A stretch of 64,000 nucleotides of DNA. Source: Clostridiales bacterium (GTDB lineage: Bacteria > Bacillota > Clostridia > Lachnospirales > Lachnospiraceae). The stretch spans positions 8,435 through 72,434 of the forward strand of contig JAHAFI010000014.1 of assembly GCA_018374355.1 (NCBI GenBank). The letters are read 5' to 3'. The notes beneath the pieces were generated by a model. It searched no databases. It was not told the DNA's origin and worked only from the letters and a program-made list of their open reading frames with translations. The position numbers were made by a program, and so were the translations under genes. The first letter of the stretch is position 1. Each line of letters begins with the position of its first letter. Shown here in pieces: positions 33,581 to 42,392 of this stretch.

Positions 33581-34012
33581 ATGCACAACATCAAAGAAGA
33601 AAATGACAAGAAAAAGGAGTACCTGTGGGGCTACCGGGATGCCAGCAGACAGCTGAAACGTCTGGAGGAGGAACTTATGGAGCTCCGCCTGAATATCCTG
33701 TGTCCATCCGTGAATCAGGACGGGATGCCGCACGGATCAGGAGAAAGCGATCTGTCCGGGTATATGTCTAAGGTGGATGAACTGGAGAGAAAAATTCTCA
33801 AGGCAAGGTATAAAAGGATTCGGAAGTTTAAGGAAATCAGAGACCGGATTGAACGGCTGGAGGATGAGAATGAGAAGGATGTGTTGGTGTACAGATACAT
33901 AAAGGGAATGAAGTGGGAGGATATTTGTACGAAAATGCAGTATAGTTGGAGAAGAATCCATTATATTCACAGCAAAGCTTTAGAAACTTTTGAAATTGGA
34001 AAGAGTGCATAG
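33581..34012 (+). CDS. ArpU/DUF1492-like late transcription regulator
   Basis: 143 aa from the ATG at 33581 (AAGGAGG 10 bases upstream). A coiled-coil N-terminus is followed by a sigma region-4-like HTH at the C-terminus: DVLVYRYIKGMKWEDICTKMQYSWRRIHYIHSKALE (~103-138). Such proteins end the early operon and switch on late genes in Firmicute phages. The presumed target promoter lies in or after the following non-coding region. Confidence 0.78.
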   Translation: MHNIKEENDKKKEYLWGYRDASRQLKRLEEELMELRLNILCPSVNQDGMPHGSGESDLSGYMSKVDELERKILKARYKRIRKFKEIRDRIERLEDENEKDVLVYRYIKGMKWEDICTKMQYSWRRIHYIHSKALETFEIGKSA

Positions 34013-34061
34013 AAGTGCACACTCGTTCTGTGATATTGTTACACTAGGTTTTATGGCAGAA

Positions 34062-34735
34062 TCACTCATGGAACCTTCCCCCAATACGGCTGCCGGGTAT
34101 TACAGCCCGGCAGCTGGTTTAGGCTCTGACGGTAGCGCCTTTGCATAAGCATAAAGACCGTCATACTCATTATAACCTGTGGAAAAGGCGAACCCGACCG
34201 CTGGGGGAGCTGACAAGCGATATCCTCTCCGATCAACGGATGGAAGGCGTTGAGGACCTGCCGAATGATCGATAAGTACGAAGCTGTGACAACCAGTAAA
34301 GAACATGAGAGACGTCTCTGGATGGAGTTGCGAGGGGGTTCTGATATCAAAGCGGAAAAAGGTTACGGGTGTAGAGTTGTCCTAAAAACTAGCACGCCGA
34401 TTTTTACTTCTTTTCGAGATGGCCTAAAACAGAAAAGAGCGCTTAGAAAGCAAGAGTTGTTGAGCGATATCAACCCTAGGAAGCTGTGCGGATGCTGAAC
34501 AATATCAGATCCGACACACTCCGGAATATTCCTCCGATTGGGAGAGGACATGAGCCGTAAAAGCGAGCCGCAGGTTCGAATCCTGATATTCCGTTTGGTT
34601 ACAACAGCACGTAACCGCCCTGCCTGATCTGGGTGATTCGATCAGGAGCGGCCGGGGCTGATCCGGTAAACTGTATCGTTTCTCCCCTGAGACGATGATG
34701 TGAAAATACCCGGTAGAAATACTGGGTATTTTATT
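34062..34735 (+). ncRNA. Large structured phage RNA (~640 nt) with terminator
   Basis: The 775-base gap 34013-34787 has no convincing ORF but dense pairing. TCACTCAT (34062-34069) pairs with ATGATGTGA (34695-34703, one bulge), closing the whole element just before a terminator. Perfect inner stems include GCTGCCGGG/CCCGGCAGC (34089-34114), TGACGGT/ACCGTCA (34127-34163), TCAACG/CGTTGA (near 34233-34252), GGTTAC/GTAACC (34597-34616) and CCTGATC/GATCAGG (34623-34646). A tRNA-like module is embedded. Terminator: AATACCC/GGGTATT plus TTATT (34705-34735). It resembles the GOLLD/ROOL type of giant phage RNA in size, position and tRNA link; that class is an inference. Confidence 0.7.
34522..34593 (+). 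ncRNA. tRNA-like module inside the large RNA
   Basis: 72 nt. It has a perfect 7-bp acceptor-like stem CGGAATA/TATTCCG, a linker TT, a D-arm CCTC-(9)-GAGG and a T-arm CAGG-TTCGAAT-CCTG. The anticodon arm is degenerate: only two Watson-Crick pairs can form and the U33 position is G. It is therefore unlikely to decode. It could be a decayed tRNA or a mimic used for RNA folding or processing. Confidence 0.6.
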
Positions 34736-34787
34736 GCAAAAAGATTCCTTATGATGTAAAATTTAAGAGATACGGAAGAAGGAAGTG

Positions 34788-35945
34788 ATGAAAGTGGAAA
34801 ATGATGAATTATTGTTAAAAGCCAATGCATTTACAGCTGGATTCAAGAATATAAAAATAGAAAATGGAAAGGTTATTTTTATAAATACAAATGAGCAATT
34901 TGACGGTAGAAGCATAAAAAAACTGTTATCATTTGTCAATATGCTAAATATTAAATATCCTAGAGTAAAAATGCCAATTGTTATAAAAATTGGTAATATC
35001 GTTTTTAAGGATAAACTAACATATGTATTTTTAGAAATTATTTGTTATCTGCTTATAAAAAAATATGGACATTTAGTGCAAGTAATTTTTAGATGTAAGC
35101 ATAATATTCTGATTGAAGGAATAGCTTCATCACCATTATTGCTATTAAATTGTTTAGAGCGGGATAATATGATGAAGTTTTTAGAAAAATTTGATGATGA
35201 ATTGTATAAGAATCATTATCGAAAAATCATGCGTAAAAAGGAAGATACCGCTGAGCTTTCAAAGAAGATGGATGAGATTTCATATTTTTTGAAATTTTCT
35301 GGAGTAGAAGAAGAATGTATTGATGAGCTATCTGAAGTCATTGTGGAATTAATCGGAAATGCATGGGAGCATGCTTCATCAGAATGCTTGGTAGATATTG
35401 ATGTGACAAATTCATATTTTAAAGAAAAATCTGTCGAACCATTTTTAGGTGTCAATATAGCAGTACTAAATTTTTCCAATGATTTGTTGGGAGATTCAGT
35501 AAGAAGAAAAATATTAGAAGATCAGATTGAATTGCCGGAAAGATATAATCTAGTCAAAAAGTCATATGCAAATCATGCGAATTATTTTGATGACAATTAC
35601 AAAGAAACAGATTTTTTTAATATAGCTTCTTTTCAACATAAAATATCCGGAAGAAAAAATAAAACTGCAACTGGTGGTACGGGCTTAACAAAATTAATAT
35701 CTTCTCTTGAGAAACGGTCGGATGCTCATCATTGTTATTTAATTACAGGAGATAGAGCATTGTGGTTTAGGCACCAATATCTTGAGTATGATGAGGATGG
35801 GTGGATTGGCTTTAATGAAAGTAATAATTTTATCGAAGATATCCCCGCACATAATACGTTGTGTCCTAATTCAATCTATATGCCAGGAACAGCATATAAT
35901 TTAAATTTCGTTATGAAGAGGAGAAAAGAAAAGTGGATAATGTAA
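34788..35945 (+). CDS. GHKL (HATPase_c) ATP-binding protein
   Basis: 385 aa from ATG 34788 (AAGGA just upstream). The first ~160 residues are a mixed domain of unknown family. Then comes a GHKL ATPase fold: N box SEVIVELIGNAWEHAS (~184-199), with the Mg-binding Asn and Glu, and G box ATGGTGLTKLISSLE (~297-311). No kinase dimerisation or sensor domain is seen. The start of the next gene overlaps it by 13 bases. The base composition is clearly more AT-rich than the flanking phage genes, suggesting recent acquisition. It could act like an anti-sigma/partner-switch kinase or a defence ATPase. Confidence 0.75.
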   Translation: MKVENDELLLKANAFTAGFKNIKIENGKVIFINTNEQFDGRSIKKLLSFVNMLNIKYPRVKMPIVIKIGNIVFKDKLTYVFLEIICYLLIKKYGHLVQVIFRCKHNILIEGIASSPLLLLNCLERDNMMKFLEKFDDELYKNHYRKIMRKKEDTAELSKKMDEISYFLKFSGVEEECIDELSEVIVELIGNAWEHASSECLVDIDVTNSYFKEKSVEPFLGVNIAVLNFSNDLLGDSVRRKILEDQIELPERYNLVKKSYANHANYFDDNYKETDFFNIASFQHKISGRKNKTATGGTGLTKLISSLEKRSDAHHCYLITGDRALWFRHQYLEYDEDGWIGFNESNNFIEDIPAHNTLCPNSIYMPGTAYNLNFVMKRRKEKWIM

Positions 35946-36217
35946 TTATATTAAAATTTGAAAAATCTTTAAGCGGTCTTGCAGGATATGATTTCGGAAT
36001 GGAAACATATAATAAACAAGTGGAGGGGAAAATAGACTTCAGTAAAAAGGCTACTCTCATATTTCCTGATAATATTCAAAGGATAGCGTCCTCTTTTGTG
36101 CAAGGATTTTTCGAAAAGATTATACAACAGATAGGTATTTCGGGTATAAGAGATAGTATCATCATAGAGTCGTCTAGAGCGAATATGAAAGAAAAAATAG
36201 TTAACAATTTGATGTGA
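35933..36217 (+). CDS. STAS-like DUF4325 protein
   Basis: 94 aa, GTG start with GAGGAG upstream. Residues ~30-70 (GKIDFSKKATLIFPDNIQRIASSFVQGFFEKIIQQIG) follow the DUF4325 pattern of a central hydrophobic strand and SF(V/A) helix. This STAS-like family is often paired with GHKL ATPases, as here, suggesting an anti-sigma/anti-anti-sigma style partnership. The target is unknown. Confidence 0.65.
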   Translation: MDNVIILKFEKSLSGLAGYDFGMETYNKQVEGKIDFSKKATLIFPDNIQRIASSFVQGFFEKIIQQIGISGIRDSIIIESSRANMKEKIVNNLM

Positions 36218-36225
36218 GGTGAAAA

Positions 36226-36696
36226 ATGTTGGCTAATATACTGTCGATAATAGCAATTGTGATTTCCGTATTGGTAATGATAGTAGAGTACATTAAAGAT
36301 ATGAAACTTAGCAGATTAAATCTGGAATCTGAATATTTTAAGGATATATACAAGGAACACTTAGTATACAAAATACCAGTTGCAAGGAAGTGCGTTAAAT
36401 TTGATGTGATGAACAAATTGTCAGAGACAGACGGCTTGATAGATGAATTGCAACAGCTCAGACAGGATTCTTTATATTTTCAGTACAATAATATAACATT
36501 TTATAAAAATTTAAAAGAAACTATTCAGCGGTTAGAAGATTATCTGGTAAAGAATACGGGAAAAGAATTTGTTGGAGAAGAGCAAACGCAAGTATATAAT
36601 ATAATAAAGAAGGATATTGATGAAATATATAAATTGATATCTGACGGTTTTTTGGGAAAAAAGAGATTGAAACGTCCCAAAATAAAATTTGAATAA
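36226..36696 (+). CDS. Membrane-anchored protein of the accessory cassette
   Basis: 156 aa, RBS GAGGTG. One N-terminal transmembrane helix (residues ~3-22), a short linker, then ~130 residues of charged cytoplasmic helices. Not recognised. It is co-directional with and 8 bases after the DUF4325 gene, and is followed by a strong terminator, so the three genes form one cassette. Confidence 0.65.
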   Translation: MLANILSIIAIVISVLVMIVEYIKDMKLSRLNLESEYFKDIYKEHLVYKIPVARKCVKFDVMNKLSETDGLIDELQQLRQDSLYFQYNNITFYKNLKETIQRLEDYLVKNTGKEFVGEEQTQVYNIIKKDIDEIYKLISDGFLGKKRLKRPKIKFE

Positions 36697-36719
36697 AATA
36701 CATAGAAAAAGACTAACAG

Positions 36720-36740
36720 GCACCCTCCGGGGTGCTTTTT
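36720..36740 (+). terminator. Terminator closing the accessory cassette
   Basis: GCACCC-tccg-GGGTGC followed by TTTTT. A tiny ORF (36775-36804, nine codons, good RBS) follows before the small terminase gene and could be a leader peptide. Confidence 0.9.
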
Positions 36741-36810
36741 CTCTACAAAAATTCACAGATAGGAAGGTGAGGTGATGGCCTTCCAAAACGACGAATCGAG
36801 GTGATACAGC

Positions 36811-37530
36811 ATGGCCAGAGCGCCAGATCCACGAATCAAACAGGCGAAGGCCATGTACCTGCAGGGCATGAAGTTAGTTGAGATTGCAAGTCAACTAAAC
36901 CTGCCGGAGGGGACGGTCCGCCGATGGAAATCCACACATAAGTGGGAAAGCGAACGTTCGGATAAGAATAACGAGCGTTCGGTAAAAAAGAGAGGCGGCC
37001 AGCCCGGTAACCATAATGCCAATGGACCGCCCGGAAATAGCAACGCAGAAAAATTCGGTTTCTTCCGGAAGTATCTTCCAGAGGAGACCGTTTCTATTAT
37101 TCAGGAAATGCCGACAGACCCGCTGGATGTTCTGTGGGATCAGATACAGATTTCCTATGCAGCCATTATCCGGGCACAGCAGATCATGTATGTCCGGGAC
37201 AGGGAAGATACCACAACAACGCAGATTCAGGAAAAGAACGGTGATTCCGTTACGGAAGAGCGCTGGGAAGTACAGCACGCATGGGATAAACAGGGGAACT
37301 TCCTGAAAGCGCAGGCCAGAGCCCAGAGTGAACTGCGGTCAATGATTAAACAGTATGACGAGCTGTTGCACAAGAACTGGGAGCTGGCCAGCGAAGAGCA
37401 GAAAACGCGTATTGAGCAGATGAGGGCGCAGACGAATAAAATCAATCTGGAGACCGGAGCAGATGAAGAAGAGGAACAGGTGGTAATTGTAAATGACATT
37501 AAAGAAACAGAAAATAGTCAGAATCAGTGA
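36811..37530 (+). CDS. terS: Terminase small subunit
   Basis: 239 aa, RBS GAGGTGAT. The N-terminal HTH (RIKQAKAMYLQGMKLVEIASQLNLPEGTVRRWKSTHKW) and the basic GGQPGNHNANGPPGN linker are typical of the PBSX-type Phage_terminase family. It recognises the packaging site and recruits TerL. It overlaps terL by 38 bases. Confidence 0.92.
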   Translation: MARAPDPRIKQAKAMYLQGMKLVEIASQLNLPEGTVRRWKSTHKWESERSDKNNERSVKKRGGQPGNHNANGPPGNSNAEKFGFFRKYLPEETVSIIQEMPTDPLDVLWDQIQISYAAIIRAQQIMYVRDREDTTTTQIQEKNGDSVTEERWEVQHAWDKQGNFLKAQARAQSELRSMIKQYDELLHKNWELASEEQKTRIEQMRAQTNKINLETGADEEEEQVVIVNDIKETENSQNQ

Positions 37531-38851
37531 TTTAATCATTCCCAAATATCACCGGATATTCAATGACCGGGAGCATATGCACCACATCCTTACGTCTGGC
37601 CGTGCCGGCACAAAGTCCAGCTACATGGGAATTAAGGCGGTACACAGTATTATTTCGGACGATAGTTGCTCTGTCATCGTATTCAGGAAACGGCACAATA
37701 AACTGCGAAAGACAGTGTATAAGGAAATCCTCAGAGCAATCAAACGGCTGGGATTGAACAAAAATATGTTCAAGATTACCACGCACCCTATGCAGGTGAC
37801 CTATAAGAAGAATGGGAATACCATTTATTTTACCGGATCTGATTCTGTGGATGATACAAAAGGTATCATTGACGAGGAGAAGCCTATCAAGCTGGTTATT
37901 CTGGACGAACTGACAGAGTTCTTCGATCAGGGCGAAGGCGCTGATGAGCTGTCAAATATTGAAGCAACATTCGTCAGAGGAAATGATGAAGATTTCCGGA
38001 TGCTTTATCTTTTCAACCCGCCAAAGAATCCGAATGCACCAATCATGGATTGGCTGAAAAATATGAAGGAGAGAAAAGATACCATACACCTTCATACAGA
38101 TTACCGTGATGTTCCGGTAAGCTGGCTGGGAAGAAAGCTGATTGAAACGGCTGAAGCTATGAAAGCTTTGGATGAGAAAATGTACAATTGGGTCTGGCTG
38201 GGATTATGTACCGGAATCGATGAACTGATTTATTACATGTTTTCTCCGGAAATCCATGTGTACAATGCTGGACAACTGATGTCCGCTCAGAAAGAAGCAA
38301 TGGGTGAGATCGGTGTTGGTGTGGACTATGGACAGAAGAATGCAACGACATTTCAGGCAGCCGGGATTGACTATGAAGCGAACTGCTTTCGGGGATTGAA
38401 GGAATATTATCACTCGGGAAGAGATTCCGGCCAGAAGTCTCCTTCGGAATATGCACAGGATCTGAAAGATTTCTGTGATGAAATCGAAAAGGAATACAGC
38501 CGGGTAGTAAGTTATGTATTCATTGACCCGTCGGCAGCAGGACTGAAAGAGGAAGCAAGAAGAATCATGCCGAATATAGCGATTGTAGATGCAAAGAATG
38601 ATGTAAAACTCGGAATCAGCAGAGTGCAGAAATTTTTCTCTTTCCGGAAGCTTCTTATTAGTTCTCAGCAGAAGATGCTCATAAAGGAATTGGGAATGTA
38701 CCAGTACGATGAAAAAAGTGTGGAAAAAGGAAATGAAGTGCCGCTGAAGGTTGAAGATCACGCAGCTGATGCCTGCAGATATTTAATCATGGGTATGTGG
38801 CGGATGATTGCATATATGCTTCCGGCAACAGAAAGAGGTGAGAACCAGTGA
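37493..38851 (+). CDS. terL: Terminase large subunit (PBSX family)
   Basis: 452 aa. ATPase: Walker A-like TSGRAGTKSS (~34), Walker B IKLVILDELTEF (~133). Nuclease: VGVDYGQKNATTF (~280), YVFIDPSAAG (~340) and the final Asp in DHAADACRYLIMG (~423). It translocates DNA into the prohead and cuts it. The start lies inside terS; the end overlaps portal by 4 bases. Confidence 0.95.
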   Translation: MTLKKQKIVRISDLIIPKYHRIFNDREHMHHILTSGRAGTKSSYMGIKAVHSIISDDSCSVIVFRKRHNKLRKTVYKEILRAIKRLGLNKNMFKITTHPMQVTYKKNGNTIYFTGSDSVDDTKGIIDEEKPIKLVILDELTEFFDQGEGADELSNIEATFVRGNDEDFRMLYLFNPPKNPNAPIMDWLKNMKERKDTIHLHTDYRDVPVSWLGRKLIETAEAMKALDEKMYNWVWLGLCTGIDELIYYMFSPEIHVYNAGQLMSAQKEAMGEIGVGVDYGQKNATTFQAAGIDYEANCFRGLKEYYHSGRDSGQKSPSEYAQDLKDFCDEIEKEYSRVVSYVFIDPSAAGLKEEARRIMPNIAIVDAKNDVKLGISRVQKFFSFRKLLISSQQKMLIKELGMYQYDEKSVEKGNEVPLKVEDHAADACRYLIMGMWRMIAYMLPATERGENQ

Positions 38852-40230
38852 TACAGTACGAAAACATACAGAAAGCCATGAAAACAGATATTGCTATTTC
38901 TACAGATATGGCCAATGCGATTTACCTGTGGGACCGGATGTACAGGAATAAAGCCCCATGGCTGAATGAGGAAGTCAAAAGTCTGCAGCTTCCCGCAGCG
39001 ATCTGTTCAGAGATGGCCCGGCTGGTAACAAATGAGTGCCGGATCAAAATTACCGGAAGCCCCATGGCGGATTACCTGTATGAACAGACGGAGTTTTTCC
39101 GGGAAGACCTGAAGAAATGGGTAGAATATGCCTGTGCTTCCGGCGGTGTAGTATTAAAGCCGTACATAGATAGCAGAGGAATCAATATCGATGTGGTGAA
39201 GCAAGGTCAGTTCTTCCCTACGGCGTTTTCGGGCAATGGGAAACTGACAGGCGTTATCTTTCCGGAATTCAAGCGAAAAGGAAAGAAACTTTATACCAGG
39301 CTGGAATACCATAACTGGGAAGGCGATACCTATACGGTAATCAATAAAGCTTTCATGAGTGAAAAAACAATCGTAAAAGTAGACAATGTTATTAAACTGG
39401 GAGCTGAGATCAGTCTGGACAGGATTCCGGAATGGGCCGATCTGGAGCCGGAGGCAACATTGAAGAATGCGGTGTGCCCGCTATTTTCTTACCTGAAGAT
39501 GCCTATTGCCAACAATATTGATACAGACAGTCCATTAGGCGTATCGCTGTTTTCAAGGGCTGTCAATCAGATTCAGGATGCAGACGAGCAGTATGGAAGG
39601 ACGATATGGGAATTCAGAAGCAAAGAAACCGCCATTCAGGCAGCAGATGAATTCTTCAAAAAGGACAGACAGGGGAACCCCATCATCCCGAAAGGGAAGA
39701 AACGAATGTACCACGCTATGGGGCCCGGGATTTCAAATGGGGATAAGCCATTTTTCAACACGTATTCACCGGAGATCAGAGACGAGAGCTTGTTTAATGG
39801 ACTAAATAAAATCAAGCAGGAGATCGAGTTCAAATCAGAACTCGCCTACGGGACGATATCAGATCCGCAGATCGTAGAAAAGACAGCAGAAGAAATCAAA
39901 GCCAGCAAGCAGCGTTCTTATTCTACCGTAAAAGCGATCCAGAATGCTGTGCAGAATGCATTTGGTGATCTGCTGGATGCCTGCGTGGCCTGGATGCTGA
40001 TCGAGGGTACGATTCCGCAGGGAAGCGTAGAGGTTGGATATGACTGGGATGATTCCTTGATTGTGGATAAGAAGTATGAAAACGAGCAGCTTCGTGCAGA
40101 TCTGAGCGTAGGTGCTGTCGGGCTTGTGGAATACCGCATGAAGAGATTTGGCGAGACAAAGGAACAGGCGATAGAAATGTTGAGACAGGCAGCAGAGTTT
40201 GACCTGGAACAGGGAGTGGATGAAGAGTGA
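38848..40230 (+). CDS. Portal protein (SPP1 Gp6-like)
   Basis: 460 aa. ICSEMARLVTNECRIKITG, VKQGQFFPTAFSGNG and the C-terminal VGAVGLVEYRMKRFGETKEQAIEM are typical of the Phage_prot_Gp6/SPP1 portal family. It forms the dodecameric ring at the unique head vertex. It overlaps both neighbours by 4 bases. Confidence 0.92.
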   Translation: MIQYENIQKAMKTDIAISTDMANAIYLWDRMYRNKAPWLNEEVKSLQLPAAICSEMARLVTNECRIKITGSPMADYLYEQTEFFREDLKKWVEYACASGGVVLKPYIDSRGINIDVVKQGQFFPTAFSGNGKLTGVIFPEFKRKGKKLYTRLEYHNWEGDTYTVINKAFMSEKTIVKVDNVIKLGAEISLDRIPEWADLEPEATLKNAVCPLFSYLKMPIANNIDTDSPLGVSLFSRAVNQIQDADEQYGRTIWEFRSKETAIQAADEFFKKDRQGNPIIPKGKKRMYHAMGPGISNGDKPFFNTYSPEIRDESLFNGLNKIKQEIEFKSELAYGTISDPQIVEKTAEEIKASKQRSYSTVKAIQNAVQNAFGDLLDACVAWMLIEGTIPQGSVEVGYDWDDSLIVDKKYENEQLRADLSVGAVGLVEYRMKRFGETKEQAIEMLRQAAEFDLEQGVDEE

Positions 40231-41870
40231 GTACGATCCCTATCATAGTGGAAAAACTGTTTTATGATATGCAGAACCGGATATTTGCGGATGTGGTGCG
40301 CCGGATCCGAAAGACCGGGGGAATCACCTCTACTGCTGATTATCAATTACAGAAGGTGCAGATTCTGGGAAATTCAACAGAGTTCATCGAATCCGAAATC
40401 AAACGGATCACGGAGATGACGGATGCACAGCTTTGGGAACTGTATGATAATGCTGCAAATGAGGATTATACCCGGAATCGTGATTTGTACGAACAGATCA
40501 ATGGAAATTTTATCCCATATGAAGAAAACTTAATCCTTCAATCTTGGGTATATGCTGCCATCAGTCAGACCAGAGGGGAGATTAAGAATATCACAAATTC
40601 CATGGGTATGACGGTAAATATGGGGGCGGGAAAGAAAGCGTTCACGCCTTTGGCAGAATATTATCAGAAATATCTGGATCAAGCCTGTGTAGACATCGTA
40701 ACCGGTTCGTTCTCCTACGACACAATTCTGAGGCGTGTTGTAAAGGAAATGACAGCTTCCGGAATCCGTACTGTAGATTATGCAAGCGGGTGGAGCAATC
40801 GGGTGCCAGTGGCCGCCAGGCGGGCTGTTATGACAGGCGTACACCAGTTATCCAATCAGATCAATGAAAAGGTGGCAAAGGAACTTGGAACGAATGATTA
40901 CGAAGTCTCCTGGCATTCCGGTTTCCGGCCGGATCACTGGTGGGGCGGGCTGGTATTTAGCTATGAAGAACTGAGAAGCATCTGCCGTCTGGGGGAAGTA
41001 ACAGGATTGTGTGGAGCCAACTGCTATCATTCTTATACGGCTTTCATCAAAGGCGTATCGGTAAGGACATACACTGATGAACAGCTTGCGGAAATGAATG
41101 CGCGGGAAAAGGAAACACATTCCTTTCAGGGGAAACAGTACAATGCATACGAAGCCAGCCAGCAGCAAAGAAAATTGGAAACATTGATGCGGCAGCAGCG
41201 GGCAAATGTGAAGAATCTGAAAGATGGAAAAGCAGATGAAGAAACCGTCATGGCAGCCAGAGCAAAATACCTGAATACACTTCACCAGTATCAGGCATTT
41301 TCAAAGAAGATGGGGCTTCCGGAGCAGATGGAGAGGGTATACATGGATGGCCTTGGGCGGATTGCTCCATACAAAGAATCTTTGTCAGGTACAGGATATG
41401 CTTCACGGACTTCCAGAAGTAGAAAGAAAGCAGCGGAAAGTATTTTTAACATTCAGCCCAAACAACAGGGAGATGTGGTGTCTGCCCAGAGCTTGTACAA
41501 GAATTTGCAAAAATCGGATACCGGAAAAGGAGTATTTGAGTACATTAAACAAAAAAATACATCGGTAGAAATTTTTTATAGCGATACATCTATTAACGAA
41601 ATGAATTTGGAAGGATGTAAGGGGCGTGCATTAGGGAATCATATCTATATAAATGGCAAAACAGCGCAATCCGTAGAAGAGATTACAAAAGCTATCATTC
41701 ATGAAGAAAAGCACATTGAGCTTGGAATCGGCGGTGATCAGCATTCGGAGGCGGTCTGTGATTATTTTGCTGAATTACATACAAAAGGACAATTGACTGG
41801 GAATGATATGAGAAGTATAATAAAATCAGTTAAAGAAAGATATCCGGAGTATAAGTGGAGGTGGAGATGA
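40227..41870 (+). CDS. Minor capsid protein with C-terminal peptidase-like domain
   Basis: 547 aa, GTG start. Residues 1-~390 are a Phage_min_cap2 protein (YAAISQTRGEIKNITNSMGM, RTVDYASGWSNRVPVAARRAVMTGV, WHSGFRPDHWWGGLVFS, GANCYHSYTAFIKG). The last ~150 residues are unrelated. They contain HEEKH (~492-496) in IIHEEKHIELGIGG and a further HSEAVCDYFAELH, resembling a zinc metallopeptidase or polymorphic toxin tip. Similar phage head proteins carry effector domains that may enter the host with DNA. Activity is inferred only. Confidence 0.8.
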   Translation: MSTIPIIVEKLFYDMQNRIFADVVRRIRKTGGITSTADYQLQKVQILGNSTEFIESEIKRITEMTDAQLWELYDNAANEDYTRNRDLYEQINGNFIPYEENLILQSWVYAAISQTRGEIKNITNSMGMTVNMGAGKKAFTPLAEYYQKYLDQACVDIVTGSFSYDTILRRVVKEMTASGIRTVDYASGWSNRVPVAARRAVMTGVHQLSNQINEKVAKELGTNDYEVSWHSGFRPDHWWGGLVFSYEELRSICRLGEVTGLCGANCYHSYTAFIKGVSVRTYTDEQLAEMNAREKETHSFQGKQYNAYEASQQQRKLETLMRQQRANVKNLKDGKADEETVMAARAKYLNTLHQYQAFSKKMGLPEQMERVYMDGLGRIAPYKESLSGTGYASRTSRSRKKAAESIFNIQPKQQGDVVSAQSLYKNLQKSDTGKGVFEYIKQKNTSVEIFYSDTSINEMNLEGCKGRALGNHIYINGKTAQSVEEITKAIIHEEKHIELGIGGDQHSEAVCDYFAELHTKGQLTGNDMRSIIKSVKERYPEYKWRWR

Positions 41871-42031
41871 TGAAGCCACAGGAAATAGGGAAAATGATGC
41901 GAGATTTACGTTCAGGTAAAGATGTTGTATGTCCGGAATGCCAGAAAGGGCGGATTCGTACACCATATAATCCGCAGACAAGCAAATTCTTTAAGTGTGA
42001 TAAGTGTAATTTTATGATAAATGAGGATTGA
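41867..42031 (+). CDS. Small zinc-ribbon protein
   Basis: 54 aa, start overlapping the previous stop (ATGATGA). CPECQKGRIRTPYNPQTSKFFKCDKC is a two-CxxC zinc ribbon. It lies directly after the gene with the peptidase-like tail and could be its partner or immunity factor; that is a guess from position. Confidence 0.7.
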   Translation: MMKPQEIGKMMRDLRSGKDVVCPECQKGRIRTPYNPQTSKFFKCDKCNFMINED

Positions 42032-42064
42032 TACCACCCATTCTTCGGAGTGAGTGGTATTTTA
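42031..42064 (+). terminator. Terminator-like hairpin before the PGDYG gene
   Basis: ATACCAC (42031-42037) pairs with GTGGTAT (42054-42060) with inner pairs around ttcg, then TTTATT. It separates the capsid operon from the next gene. Confidence 0.75.
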
Positions 42065-42080
42065 TTACTCATTTTTATCC

Positions 42081-42096
42081 GGCTCGACGTCGAGCC
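42081..42096 (+). promoter_or_regulatory. Palindrome before the PGDYG gene
   Basis: GGCTCGACGTCGAGCC, identical to the int leader copy, including the following AGAAAGGA that serves as RBS for the gene at 42111. It is preceded by the hairpin at 42031-42064. Confidence 0.7.
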
Positions 42097-42110
42097 AGAA
42101 AGGAGGAGCC

Positions 42111-42392
42111 ATGAAATACAGGAAAAAGCCAATAGTAGTAGAAGCGTTCAAGCTGACTACAGATGTGGAAACAATCGCCCCTGATTGGTTCATACAGGCA
42201 GTTGTAGATGAAAAAGTCTGGATTGACCGTAGCATGGTGGACGGCCATATTTCAGTCTATGGATGTACGATTCAGACGCTTGAAGGGAAGCTGCATGCGA
42301 AAATCGGCGATTACATCATCCGTGGGCTGAGGGGCGAGTTGTACCCATGTAAAACGGACATTTTTCAGAAAACATACGAGAGGGTAACCTAA
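42111..42392 (+). CDS. PGDYG-type small phage protein
   Basis: 93 aa from ATG 42111 (AGGAGG). It starts MKYRKKPIVVEAFKLT and ends IGDYIIRGLRGELYPCKTDIFQKTYERV, the conserved frame of PGDYG-type phage proteins; function unknown. It is flanked by terminators on both sides (42031, 42441), so it looks like a moron inserted in the head operon. Confidence 0.8.
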   Translation: MKYRKKPIVVEAFKLTTDVETIAPDWFIQAVVDEKVWIDRSMVDGHISVYGCTIQTLEGKLHAKIGDYIIRGLRGELYPCKTDIFQKTYERVT

